A DNA stretch of 26,284 bases from an uncultured Lachnospiraceae bacterium (lineage in GTDB: Bacteria; Bacillota; Clostridia; Lachnospirales; Lachnospiraceae). The position numbers and the translations under genes are program-made. Location of the stretch: assembly GCA_947178465.1 (NCBI GenBank), contig CAMWYL010000006.1, positions 1-26,284 of the forward strand. The letters are read 5' to 3'. The notes under the pieces are model-generated. The model saw only the letters and a list, made by a program, of their open reading frames with translations, had not been told where the DNA came from and made no database searches. This document shows, piece by piece, positions 15,468-22,482 of this stretch (position 1 is its first letter; the number at the start of each line of letters is the position of its first letter).

Positions 15468-15894
15468 GCTCAATCCTCCCCTCATTGATCCGGTTCTGCT
15501 GCTTAATACCCAGCATCTTTCTCTGCTTCTCCATCAGCGCCTTTTTTTCTTCCATCTTCCGTTCCGGATGACGCGCGATTTGCAGCGCAGCAGGAGCCAT
15601 GTCCGCCTTTTCCAGCATATGCGCTTCCTCTGACTTTTTCATCGCGTCCGCTATTTTTTCGCTTGTCACATCGGCCGCGAGCACCCGATATCCGTCCATA
15701 TCCCGTAATTCCATCACGATACCGTACAGGTTCTCCGTCTGCTGCTCATACAGCACTGCCGCGTTATTTCTCACAACGGCTTTCCCGGTTTCCGTCTCCA
15801 TAATGATGCGCAGTGATTCCTCTTGGGGTTCTCCCGTAATCTCCGAAAACATGTGTACCAACTGCCGCATTCTTTTATTATCCACACGTATCAC
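15445..15894 (-). CDS. DUF3791-like partner of the DUF3990 protein
   Basis: A protein of about 149 residues. Residues 10-65 (VHMFSEITGE, then ESLRIIMETETGKAVVRNN and VLYEQQTENLYGIVMELR) follow the pattern I associate with DUF3791, a small helical family commonly encoded next to DUF3990. The rest is a charged coiled-coil-like tail (HPERKMEEKKALMEKQRK). The start is uncertain: a GTG directly after the DUF3990 stop codon, an in-frame GTG at 15885 with AGGTAGG at 8 nt, or the ATG at 15870. The physical linkage to DUF3990 is more convincing than the sequence match; it probably binds or neutralises that protein. Confidence 0.65.
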   Translation of the reverse strand: MIRVDNKRMRQLVHMFSEITGEPQEESLRIIMETETGKAVVRNNAAVLYEQQTENLYGIVMELRDMDGYRVLAADVTSEKIADAMKKSEEAHMLEKADMAPAALQIARHPERKMEEKKALMEKQRKMLGIKQQNRINEGRIEHADKFKG

Positions 15895-16434
15895 CTACCT
15901 TGCCACCGTCATCCATCTTCCATCGGAATCTTTTTGCTGTATTATCGCCGTACGGTTTCGTAACAGCGCCAACGCCCTTTCATTCTTAAAGCAGTATTGG
16001 TCCGCATTATAATTGTCCCACCGTATACGTGCAATAACAGCCTCCACATCTGATTTCCGCGCCATATACTCCTGCAAAGCCTCTGCTATCTCCGTATATT
16101 GGTTGTCCGCTATCCTGTCATAAATAATATCATAGTCCGTCTCGCAGCCCTCTATCCGGCTTCTGCTTATGAAATCGACCCACTTCTCGTCATATTGCAG
16201 CAGCTCCAGTATTTTCCAATCTGCTTCCTTTACCATGGCAAGCTCATAACAGTAAATGTATGCCGTCTGCTTTGTATCCGCCTTCCGCTGTGCCCATTTC
16301 TGCGCCTGATTGAAGTTCGACGTTAAATAAAAGCCTTTTCCGAAATCCTTAAACCCCTTTGCCTTCCTAAAGTCAAAGGTCTGAAATGCGCAATCCGTAC
16401 CATGGTACAGTCTCTTGATGGTATTTATCTTCAT
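15895..16434 (-). CDS. DUF3990 protein, ADP-ribosyltransferase-like
   Basis: A 179-residue protein. LYHGTD at the N-terminus (His11), then KDFGKGFYLTSNFNQAQKWA with Tyr36, and a C-terminal NADQYCFKNERAL with Gln146 match DUF3990, which has the fold and His-Tyr-x pattern of NAD-using ADP-ribosyltransferases such as PARP-like toxins. It may modify a protein or nucleic acid in the cell; no export signal is present. The start at 16434 has GGGGGAG just upstream; an ATG at 16473 lies inside the MmcQ gene and has none. It follows the MmcQ-like gene by 28 bp and abuts the DUF3791-like gene. A toxin-antitoxin or phage-defence role is plausible but unproven. Confidence 0.82.
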   Translation of the reverse strand: MKINTIKRLYHGTDCAFQTFDFRKAKGFKDFGKGFYLTSNFNQAQKWAQRKADTKQTAYIYCYELAMVKEADWKILELLQYDEKWVDFISRSRIEGCETDYDIIYDRIADNQYTEIAEALQEYMARKSDVEAVIARIRWDNYNADQYCFKNERALALLRNRTAIIQQKDSDGRWMTVAR

Positions 16435-16462
16435 GTCTCCCCCATGTGTCACGACAAAAGCG

Positions 16463-16792
16463 CTATCCCACAATCAGATCATAGCTCTCGGCTATCATCC
16501 TTTTGATATCCTCCTCCGGCACAGACCCATCAAGGATAATGGTATTCCAGTGCTCTTTATTCTGATGGTATCCGGGAATAACAGAGGGATAGGTCTGACG
16601 CCAGAAATCCCGCCAATCCGGGGCGACCTTGACGTTTACGCACAGTCTTCCTTCGCGCTCATATGTCCACGCAAAGGCCTTTTTGTTCTTCCGATACCGT
16701 ACCAGCTGCCAATTCTCGTCATGGAACGGCGCATCCTGATAAGCCTCCGGAAATGTCAGGCAATACGCCAGCACTGCTTCTCTCGACTGCAT
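16463..16792 (-). CDS. MmcQ/YjbR-family protein
   Basis: A 109-residue protein whose pattern, AVLAYCLTFPEAYQDAPF then LCVNVKVAP and a final NKEHWNTIILDGSVPEEDI, is that of the MmcQ/YjbR (DUF419) family, an alpha/beta fold related to CyaY-like domains and often called DNA-binding. Its molecular role is not settled. The ATG at 16792 has TAGGAGG 8 nt upstream, and an extended -10 promoter lies 55 bp further up, so this is the first gene of the unit that continues through DUF3990. Confidence 0.88.
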   Translation of the reverse strand: MQSREAVLAYCLTFPEAYQDAPFHDENWQLVRYRKNKKAFAWTYEREGRLCVNVKVAPDWRDFWRQTYPSVIPGYHQNKEHWNTIILDGSVPEEDIKRMIAESYDLIVG

Positions 16793-16843
16793 ACGAAGCA
16801 CCTCCTACCATAGCATTTTCCGCCCTGTTTTCATATTAAGTAT

Positions 16844-16873
16844 AGTATAGCATACCGTATCCATTGCCTGCAA
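16844..16873 (-). promoter_or_regulatory. Promoter of the MmcQ-DUF3990 operon
   Basis: On the minus strand TTGCAG (16868-16873) and the extended -10 TGC-TATACT (16844-16852) are 18 bp apart. The position, about 50 bp before the MmcQ start, and the close match to the vegetative consensus support it. Confidence 0.6.
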
Positions 16874-16974
16874 TGAAACCAATCCGCTTCCTTCAAATTA
16901 TATTTTTGCTTCATTATATTTTAATACGAATCGCTTTCTCTGTCGTTTTGCCTATCCTATAAAAGCCTATCCGT

Positions 16975-18015
16975 TCATTCCCCCAAAATCCGAATCACCG
17001 CGTCATAATTTTGAGACTGATGCGGAAAGGTACAGTCGGTACAATCCTTTATCTTTTTCCCATCCTTTTCTATGTATGCAGGCTTCCCCGGACAGTTTTC
17101 CTTTAGATACAGCGGGCAGTAGCAAAACAAACAGTTGAAGTCCCCCACCCCCTTATGACAGGGAAAATATTCACAGTCCCTGTTTTCAAAAAAACGATAT
17201 GAATTTTCCATGACACGCATGTCAAAGTAAAGCCTTCCGTCCTTCGTATTGAAATAAGGCTGACGCTCTTTTATATACGCATATTCCGGATATTTTGAAA
17301 GTACATTGCGTAATATACACAAACAAACAGGATGTATCCGCTTATCATTCTCACTGTTCATCACATAGCTTTTACAGGTAAGCTGATGCAGCATTTCATC
17401 CTTGTATTTTTCTATCTCCGGATATGCAATGGCAAAAGGCAGTTCCGAGAGGCAGAGCCAATAATACCACTTAGAAAACCAAGGGCGCTTTTTGTCTCCA
17501 TAGTGGCAATTATAATTATCGATTCTGCTTTTTATCCACTCCGTTTCCTTTTGCGCCACGGCTGCGAGAAATCTCAGCACGACGAGGGACGTATCAAAGC
17601 ACTCGCCCACTCCGTCGTCCATGTATCCGAAGCAGGTCGTTTTCAGCCTTTGTAACGTTTCTGTGACCATATTATTTACTTCTGTATCCTCCGGAGCAAA
17701 AATATGGAGCAAGCGCAGGATTTCCAGCTCATACATATTTGCGGACAATATCCGTGTTTTCGGCGTTTGCCCTAATACCGTTTTCAGCTTTTTACCGTTA
17801 TTATAGGGCGGAATGTAAAATATGGGATACATTCCTCTTCCGTTTTCGTCTGAAGCATTTGGAAATCCGACACTGATATCATACCTCTGTGCCTGTTCCG
17901 CGCTGCTCCTGTCGGAGATAAATTGATTTACAATGGTATTTATCTGCCCATTACTTAATTTTCCGCCTTTTATCAAATAGTGATTTGCTTTTATCATTAA
18001 TTCATATGAGGTCAT
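16975..18015 (-). CDS. Helical protein fused to a C-terminal cysteine-rich small domain
   Basis: A 346-residue protein. The first 270 residues are mostly helical with no recognised family and several tryptophan- and tyrosine-rich stretches (KRPWFSKWYYWLCL). The last 70 residues are the cysteine-rich small domain (PF04071-type): CEYFPCHK, NCLFCYCPLY, ENC and KDCTDCTFPH, giving Cys281, 286, 295, 298, 300, 308, 325 and 328 plus His287 and His332, which could bind zinc or an iron-sulfur cluster. In other genomes this domain is frequent near cobalamin genes, but none is seen here. The ATG at 18015 has TTGGAGAG upstream; an ATG at 18054 does not. An extended -10 (TGC-TATACT, 18081-18089) lies 65 bp upstream. 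Confidence 0.8.
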   Translation of the reverse strand: MTSYELMIKANHYLIKGGKLSNGQINTIVNQFISDRSSAEQAQRYDISVGFPNASDENGRGMYPIFYIPPYNNGKKLKTVLGQTPKTRILSANMYELEILRLLHIFAPEDTEVNNMVTETLQRLKTTCFGYMDDGVGECFDTSLVVLRFLAAVAQKETEWIKSRIDNYNCHYGDKKRPWFSKWYYWLCLSELPFAIAYPEIEKYKDEMLHQLTCKSYVMNSENDKRIHPVCLCILRNVLSKYPEYAYIKERQPYFNTKDGRLYFDMRVMENSYRFFENRDCEYFPCHKGVGDFNCLFCYCPLYLKENCPGKPAYIEKDGKKIKDCTDCTFPHQSQNYDAVIRILGE

Positions 18016-18080
18016 TTTCGCTCTCCAAATTCGAATTTTCCACTCTGATTTCAAATTATGTGAAACGTCCGTTTACCATA

Positions 18081-18089
18081 AGTATAGCA
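18081..18089 (-). promoter_or_regulatory. Extended -10 element before the cysteine-rich protein gene
   Basis: TGCTATACT is read on the minus strand about 65 bp upstream of the start codon. It is identical to the -10 of the MmcQ operon and of mutS2. No good -35 hexamer is seen at 17 or 18 bp. Confidence 0.45.
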
Positions 18090-18129
18090 TAGCATCCCAG
18101 GCAAGGACACTTTTTTATCAAAATTCTGA

Positions 18130-18384
18130 TGCATATATAACCGCTCTTACCGCCTTTCATTGTTTTGCATTATTGCTTATCATTCAAACACACGGGCGCT
18201 GCTGATTCCCCAAGGCTTGGCCTCATGATTGGCAGTAGTCCGGCCTTTTTAGCATCGCAGAACAATATCGATCTTCGTTTCAAAAGAAAGCTTTGCTTTT
18301 CTCTCCATAAAATATACTCCCTTCTAAGTAAACAAGCTTTTATTATTTCACTTGTCTGCCTAAAAGGGAGCATATCATTGTACA
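18130..18384 (-). pseudogene. Remnant of an IS3-family element (orfA start)
   Basis: This fills the 385-bp spacer between the HNH gene and the cysteine-rich protein gene. On the minus strand AGAAGGGAG precedes an ATG at 18308 that reads MERKAKLSFETKIDIVLRC then stops. After a frameshift the sequence continues as TANHEAKPWGISSARVFE. Both pieces match the helix-turn-helix start of IS3/IS150-type OrfA proteins (ETKIEIV-RC, then NHEA-RLGIS--RV-EW). The left end may be the TG at 18384. No orfB is left. The downstream boundary is approximate. Confidence 0.7.
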
Positions 18385-18400
18385 GTCCCTGCTCTTGTTT

Positions 18401-19060
18401 CTATCTTTTATAAATATAACCGCCCATCGGATATTCCTCACACGGTCCTATCCATTGAATATCCATTGATTGCTTTTGCCTTACCATTCTGAGTACTCTC
18501 GCCCAATCTCTGACATTCGCGATAGTTTGAAGCTTTGTCGGTTCAATGACCTTATTCGGCTTCAGCTCAAAAAAAGCCTGCAAGCGCTGTGCTGCGCTGC
18601 CCATCTGCATAATCTCTTTTACCTCGTTGGTGTTTTCATCAACAAAGAAAGCCTGCTTGCCTCCATTACAATCACTGCACAACGTCCACAGATTATCTAT
18701 TGTGGTATCTCCACCAAGCTCCACGGGTATTTTATGGTCGACCACGAGCTTTACATTCGGCGTATTATGTATATTCGCCCCACATCTTTGACAGGTGCTG
18801 TTATCCCGCTGCAAAACCGCATACTTCAACTTATTATCTATGGTTTTCCTAAGCTGCGGTTCATGCTTCGGCACGGCAGACGTCAAAATATATCCTGTTT
18901 TTGTTGCAACGATATCCAATCCCGTTTCCTGACGCAGCTGTCTCAGCGACCTTTGCCAGTCCTGAATATCTCCCGCAACTGCCCGTAATGTTTCCCGTTT
19001 GATGTCCTCCCCTACATGGGAAAGGAAATAATCCTTCAGTTTATTTTTTGCTCCTGCCAT
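18401..19060 (-). CDS. HNH endonuclease flanked by two winged-helix-like repeats
   Basis: A 219-residue protein. The HNH core has Cys90-x2-Cys93, VVDHKIPVELGG with Asp108-His109, DNLWTLCSDCN with Asn123, Cys128, Cys131 and Asn132, giving a zinc-braced beta-beta-alpha metal nuclease. Residues 28-50 (AGDIQDWQRSLRQLRQETG) and 179-203 (TIANVRDWARVLRMVRQKQ) resemble each other and both look like a DNA-binding winged helix, so the order is helix domain, HNH, helix domain. Solitary enzymes of this kind resemble type II restriction enzymes or phage HNH proteins, yet no DNA methyltransferase gene is in the window. The start has GAGGAAG upstream. It lies 26 bp after the chemotaxis gene and is probably co-transcribed. 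Confidence 0.88.
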   Translation of the reverse strand: MAGAKNKLKDYFLSHVGEDIKRETLRAVAGDIQDWQRSLRQLRQETGLDIVATKTGYILTSAVPKHEPQLRKTIDNKLKYAVLQRDNSTCQRCGANIHNTPNVKLVVDHKIPVELGGDTTIDNLWTLCSDCNGGKQAFFVDENTNEVKEIMQMGSAAQRLQAFFELKPNKVIEPTKLQTIANVRDWARVLRMVRQKQSMDIQWIGPCEEYPMGGYIYKR

Positions 19061-19086
19061 TTTATCTTCCTCAGACTGAGTTCTCC

Positions 19087-20553
19087 CTATACATTTTGCA
19101 GCTTCTTTGCACCATTGTTCAGATTTTCGACAATGCCACGCACGGATTCCACCAAGCGGATATTGTCATCAGATGCATGAAAGGTTTCATTGGCATGAGC
19201 GGAAATTTCTTCCGTGATGGCAGAAATGGTCTGGATATTTTCGACAATATCCCCGTTTGCATGTTCCAGCTCCGTAACGATATGCAGCAGTTCTTCCGTG
19301 CGGCGGCTGATATCCTCCGTCCCGCTTGTGATTTCCGTAAAGGTATTCTTTACCACACCGGTACTCTCGGCGTTCGCATCATTACTCCTGGTAACCACAT
19401 TCACCGCCTCAGCCACCTGCGCCAGTTCCTTATTGATATTTTCAATTAAGCCGGTAATATTGGCAGTTGCCGTCTGTGTCTGACTCGCCAGCTCGGAAAT
19501 CTGGTTTGCAACCACGGCAAAGCCCTTGCCGGCTTCCCCGGCACGAGCCGCCTCAATGGAAGCGTTCAATGCCAGCATAACGGTACGGTTCGTGATGCTG
19601 CTGATTGTTTCGGTAATTGTGTTCATCTGACCGGTATATGTACTTAATTCCTGCATTTTCTCCAATACTTCCGCATTGGCGGACTTAGACTGCTCAACCT
19701 GACTTTCCAAAGCAGCCATCTGCTCTCTGCCGGTTACGACCTTGTTCACGGTGTCATGAACGTTCTGCTCAATCTGAGCCGTAGTGTTCTTCACATTTCC
19801 AATATGCGCCTGTATCTGTTCCGTACGCTGTATCTGTACCTGCACAGATTCTGCTGTCTCCGTGCTGCCGGTGGAAACCTCCTGCATAGCGTCATGCACT
19901 TTTGCCACGGAATCCCCCAAACCGGTCATCTGCCGGGTCACCTCCGTGATATCCGTTATCATATCCTGAGACGTAGTCAGAATATTATCCATCAACCTGC
20001 CGGTCTCATCCGTCTGGTCCTGAATCTGTTTTAATTTCATATTATTTACTTTTGTTACGGCACGAGTCGTGAAAATCATGAATACCGCCGTGAGAATTGT
20101 TGCCGCTACCCGAATTTCCACATCGGGAATCTCACTTTGCTCAAACCCGACTGTCATTGCATAATAGACCACATACGCCACATTTCCACAGGAAGCAAAC
20201 GCACCGATAATTATATTAAATCGGGCATCCATATATAGGATAATGACGATAAACATGGGAAATGCGTAGACAAAAGGCAACGCGCTTGTAGTCGTAAATA
20301 TGACAAAGAAATACAAAATGCCATAGGTTATGCCGATGAGATGTTTAATAACACCGCTCTCCGGGTTTCCGGCGTAAATCAACCATTCTGCCACCACAGG
20401 AACAACCGTCAGCAGTGCGAAAACCGCAAAATAGCCGATTGTTCTGGAACCTTTTAATACCTCCAGCAAATACGCGGAAAAAAGTATGGCATCAATGATT
20501 GTATGCCCCATAATCGCCGTATTATTTACATATTTTTTCTCTGAGAAATTCAT
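19087..20553 (-). CDS. Methyl-accepting chemotaxis protein with membrane-embedded sensor
   Basis: A 488-residue receptor. Residues 1-165 carry about six hydrophobic segments with only short loops, so any input must be sensed in or at the membrane. Residues 175-480 are the long coiled coil; the hairpin tip that binds CheA and CheW is LALNASIEAARAGEAGKG near 327-344, with a few changes from the consensus (Ser for Ala at NAS). No HAMP domain is evident between membrane and coil. Gln/Glu pairs suitable for methylation occur on both arms. GAGGAGG lies 6 nt before the ATG. No other chemotaxis gene is nearby; the HNH gene follows. Confidence 0.9.
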   Translation of the reverse strand: MNFSEKKYVNNTAIMGHTIIDAILFSAYLLEVLKGSRTIGYFAVFALLTVVPVVAEWLIYAGNPESGVIKHLIGITYGILYFFVIFTTTSALPFVYAFPMFIVIILYMDARFNIIIGAFASCGNVAYVVYYAMTVGFEQSEIPDVEIRVAATILTAVFMIFTTRAVTKVNNMKLKQIQDQTDETGRLMDNILTTSQDMITDITEVTRQMTGLGDSVAKVHDAMQEVSTGSTETAESVQVQIQRTEQIQAHIGNVKNTTAQIEQNVHDTVNKVVTGREQMAALESQVEQSKSANAEVLEKMQELSTYTGQMNTITETISSITNRTVMLALNASIEAARAGEAGKGFAVVANQISELASQTQTATANITGLIENINKELAQVAEAVNVVTRSNDANAESTGVVKNTFTEITSGTEDISRRTEELLHIVTELEHANGDIVENIQTISAITEEISAHANETFHASDDNIRLVESVRGIVENLNNGAKKLQNV

Positions 20554-20592
20554 ATATGTCCTCCTCTGTCTGATGTCATTTCACAATGTAAT

Positions 20593-20618
20593 ACCCCGTT
20601 ACTTGCGGCGGGGTTTTT
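20593..20618 (+). terminator. GC-rich hairpin with T-run in the spacer 20554-20847
   Basis: ACCCCG pairs with CGGGGT around a 10-nt loop and is followed by TTTTT on the plus strand. No plus-strand gene ends here, so it may stop antisense transcripts, or be a leader hairpin of the chemotaxis gene when read on the minus strand. The rest of this 294-bp spacer holds a short portal-like remnant and AT-rich sequence. Confidence 0.35.
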
Positions 20619-20724
20619 GACTTAATATAGCCACGCCTTATTTCTTCTGTTCCATAATATCAAAAAAATACTTGAAAAAGTAATTTGGGCACAATTCGAC
20701 ACTTTTTGGGTATCATTTGCAATT

Positions 20725-20778
20725 TTATTCGTTCTCAGGCGCGTCTCTTGAATGAAATATTCCGCTTAATAATCCCAT
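20725..20778 (-). pseudogene. 17-codon remnant resembling the start of a phage portal protein
   Basis: On the minus strand AAGGAG, 10 nt upstream, leads into MGLLSGIFHSRDAPENE and a stop. This matches the usual first residues of HK97-type portal proteins in Clostridia (MGL-SG-F--RD-PKN). Nothing after it continues the protein. It may be the scar of a lost prophage, or a short leader peptide before the chemotaxis gene. Confidence 0.4.
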
Positions 20779-20847
20779 ATGTTTTTCACTCCTTCTAAAT
20801 GAGAACCAGGCATTCGTATGACTTTCTATTATTCATTATTGATAATT

Positions 20848-22308
20848 CTACAAGCGAATCTCTTGATCCGCTTTGCTTGCCCTTTGCAGACAACATACGA
20901 CTTCCACATGCACTGTCCCTGGGAACATATCCACCGCCCGCATTCGCTTCAGCTCATACCCGTTCTCGCACAGATACTTCAGATCCCGCGCCAACGTCGC
21001 ACTGTCGCAGCTCACATAGACAATCCGCTGCGGTGCCATCTTCACCATCGTCGCAAGGCAAGCCTCATCACAGCCCTTTCTGGGCGGGTCCACGCAGATA
21101 ACGTCCGCGCGTATATTCTCCGTCTCGTAGAGCCGCGGCAGTACCTCCTCCGCCTTTCCCACATAGAACGTCGCATTGTCAATACCGTTTCTCCCCGCAT
21201 TTTCCCGTGCATCCCGGATTGCCTGTTCAATCACCTCTACGCCATACACATGCTTTGCGTGTTTTGCCAAAAAGAGACTGATGGTGCCGATACCGCAATA
21301 CAAGTCCCAGACAATCTCCTCTCCCGTCAGTCCCGCATACGCAAGCGCCAGACTGTACAGCTTCTCCGTCTGAATGGGATTCACCTGATAAAAAGAAAGC
21401 GGCGAAATCGAAAAGGTTATCCCTTCTGCAGCCTCTCCCGGCAGCGTATCCCTGCCCGAATCAATCTCCTCCGGAGTACGCATGTGAATCGTATCTGTTA
21501 TCGCATCCCGCCCCCACAGAGTACGGCACCGCGCGCCCATGATTACATTCGTCCGTTCCGTATTCGTATTGACGGAAATGCTCGTCATCCCCTTTACCGC
21601 GCAAAGCGTTTCCACAAGCATATCCTCCCTTGGAAGCCTGTCCCCGTTGATAATCAGGCAAACCATAAGCTCACCTGAGGAAAAGCCCTTTCGAATCAAC
21701 ACATGCCGGATAAGGCCGCTTCCGTCCTCCTCGCAATACGGCGTAGACCCACTCTCCCTCATATACAAAAGGATCCGCTCAAGGATCTCCTTATTCTCCT
21801 CCACTCCCAGCATGCAGTCCGTATTCGGAATAATGGCATGTGTCCGTCCCGCATAAAACCCCGTCACCGTTTCACCTGCCTTGTTCCTGCCAAACGGAAA
21901 CTGCGCCTTATTCCGATACCGATAAGGATACTCCATTCCGACAATCGGCTCCGAAACCTCATCGAGAAGAGCTTCTGAAAAACCACCAATGCGCAACAGG
22001 TTGTTCCGCACCTTATTGTACTTAAAAGTAAGCTGTGACGCATAGGCCAGCGCCTGTATCTGACAGCCGCCGCACTGCATATGAACGCCACATTCCGGCT
22101 GTGCTCTCTGTGGCGACGGCGTGATAACCCGCATCAGCTTGGCGTAGGCGTAGCTCTTCTTGGCCTTCATAACCCTCGCCTCTACCACGTCCCCGATAAC
22201 GGCATCCTTCACAAAAAAGGCAAAGCCGTCCACCTTCCCGATGCCCTCTCCATTGCTGCCGATATCTTCAATTGCCATGGTCACACAATCATTCTTCTTA
22301 TATTCCAT
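20848..22308 (-). CDS. rlmD: 23S rRNA (uracil-5-)-methyltransferase, RlmD/RumA type
   Basis: A 486-residue SAM-dependent methylase of the TrmA/RlmD family, which makes 5-methyluridine in rRNA through a cysteine adduct. The N-terminal 60 residues are a TRAM RNA-binding domain. A [4Fe-4S] cluster site is seen as Cys73, Cys79, Cys82 and Cys165. The SAM domain has VWDLYCGIGTISL, and the catalytic Cys434 is in YVSCDSATLARDL, followed by the base Glu469 in VHVEV. Length is at the upper end for the family. The start has AAAGGATGGGAG upstream. Firmicute homologs (RlmCD) may modify two uridines, so the exact target is uncertain. Confidence 0.93.
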   Translation of the reverse strand: MEYKKNDCVTMAIEDIGSNGEGIGKVDGFAFFVKDAVIGDVVEARVMKAKKSYAYAKLMRVITPSPQRAQPECGVHMQCGGCQIQALAYASQLTFKYNKVRNNLLRIGGFSEALLDEVSEPIVGMEYPYRYRNKAQFPFGRNKAGETVTGFYAGRTHAIIPNTDCMLGVEENKEILERILLYMRESGSTPYCEEDGSGLIRHVLIRKGFSSGELMVCLIINGDRLPREDMLVETLCAVKGMTSISVNTNTERTNVIMGARCRTLWGRDAITDTIHMRTPEEIDSGRDTLPGEAAEGITFSISPLSFYQVNPIQTEKLYSLALAYAGLTGEEIVWDLYCGIGTISLFLAKHAKHVYGVEVIEQAIRDARENAGRNGIDNATFYVGKAEEVLPRLYETENIRADVICVDPPRKGCDEACLATMVKMAPQRIVYVSCDSATLARDLKYLCENGYELKRMRAVDMFPGTVHVEVVCCLQRASKADQEIRL

Positions 22309-22337
22309 GCTCCCATCCTTTTCGTTTTACCACGCCA

Positions 22338-22482
22338 ACTTCCGGGATTCCGCTCTGCGGAATCTCAACAAAGCAAATCCCGGAACTTCTATGCTGCCTT
22401 TAAAAACTCTTCCGTGTGAATCATCATATTTCTTTCCAAGGCAGTCTCTGCCGTGAACATCAGAACTTCTTGAAGCAGCTGC
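22338..22482 (-). repeat. Modular hairpin repeat, copy C, after yhaM
   Basis: The spacer between RlmD and YhaM holds CCGGGATTCCGC/TCT with its partner arm, an outer CCGGGATT/AATCCCGG stem (22342-22380), and an AAGCAGCTGCTT palindrome just after the YhaM stop. It shares GATTCCGCTCT-GCGGAATCTCAA with copies A and B and a TTCACAC-GAAGA block with copy B. A short frame reading MFTAETALERNMM is present but most likely a chance product of the repeat. Confidence 0.7.

Noticed and set aside
18170..18300. Possible riboswitch in the spacer after the HNH gene
   Set aside because: The structured look is explained by a frameshifted IS3 orfA coding sequence; no riboswitch consensus core was matched.
20560..20720. 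Cyclic di-GMP riboswitch upstream of the chemotaxis gene
   Set aside because: Such switches are common before these genes, but the conserved GCACAGGGCAAACC core is absent.
20818..21678. 286-codon plus-strand frame opposite rlmD
   Set aside because: Arg/His-rich shadow protein; the minus strand encodes a complete RlmD.
22389..22460. Small protein MFTAETALERNMM after yhaM
   Set aside because: No ribosome site, and the DNA is part of the hairpin repeat family.
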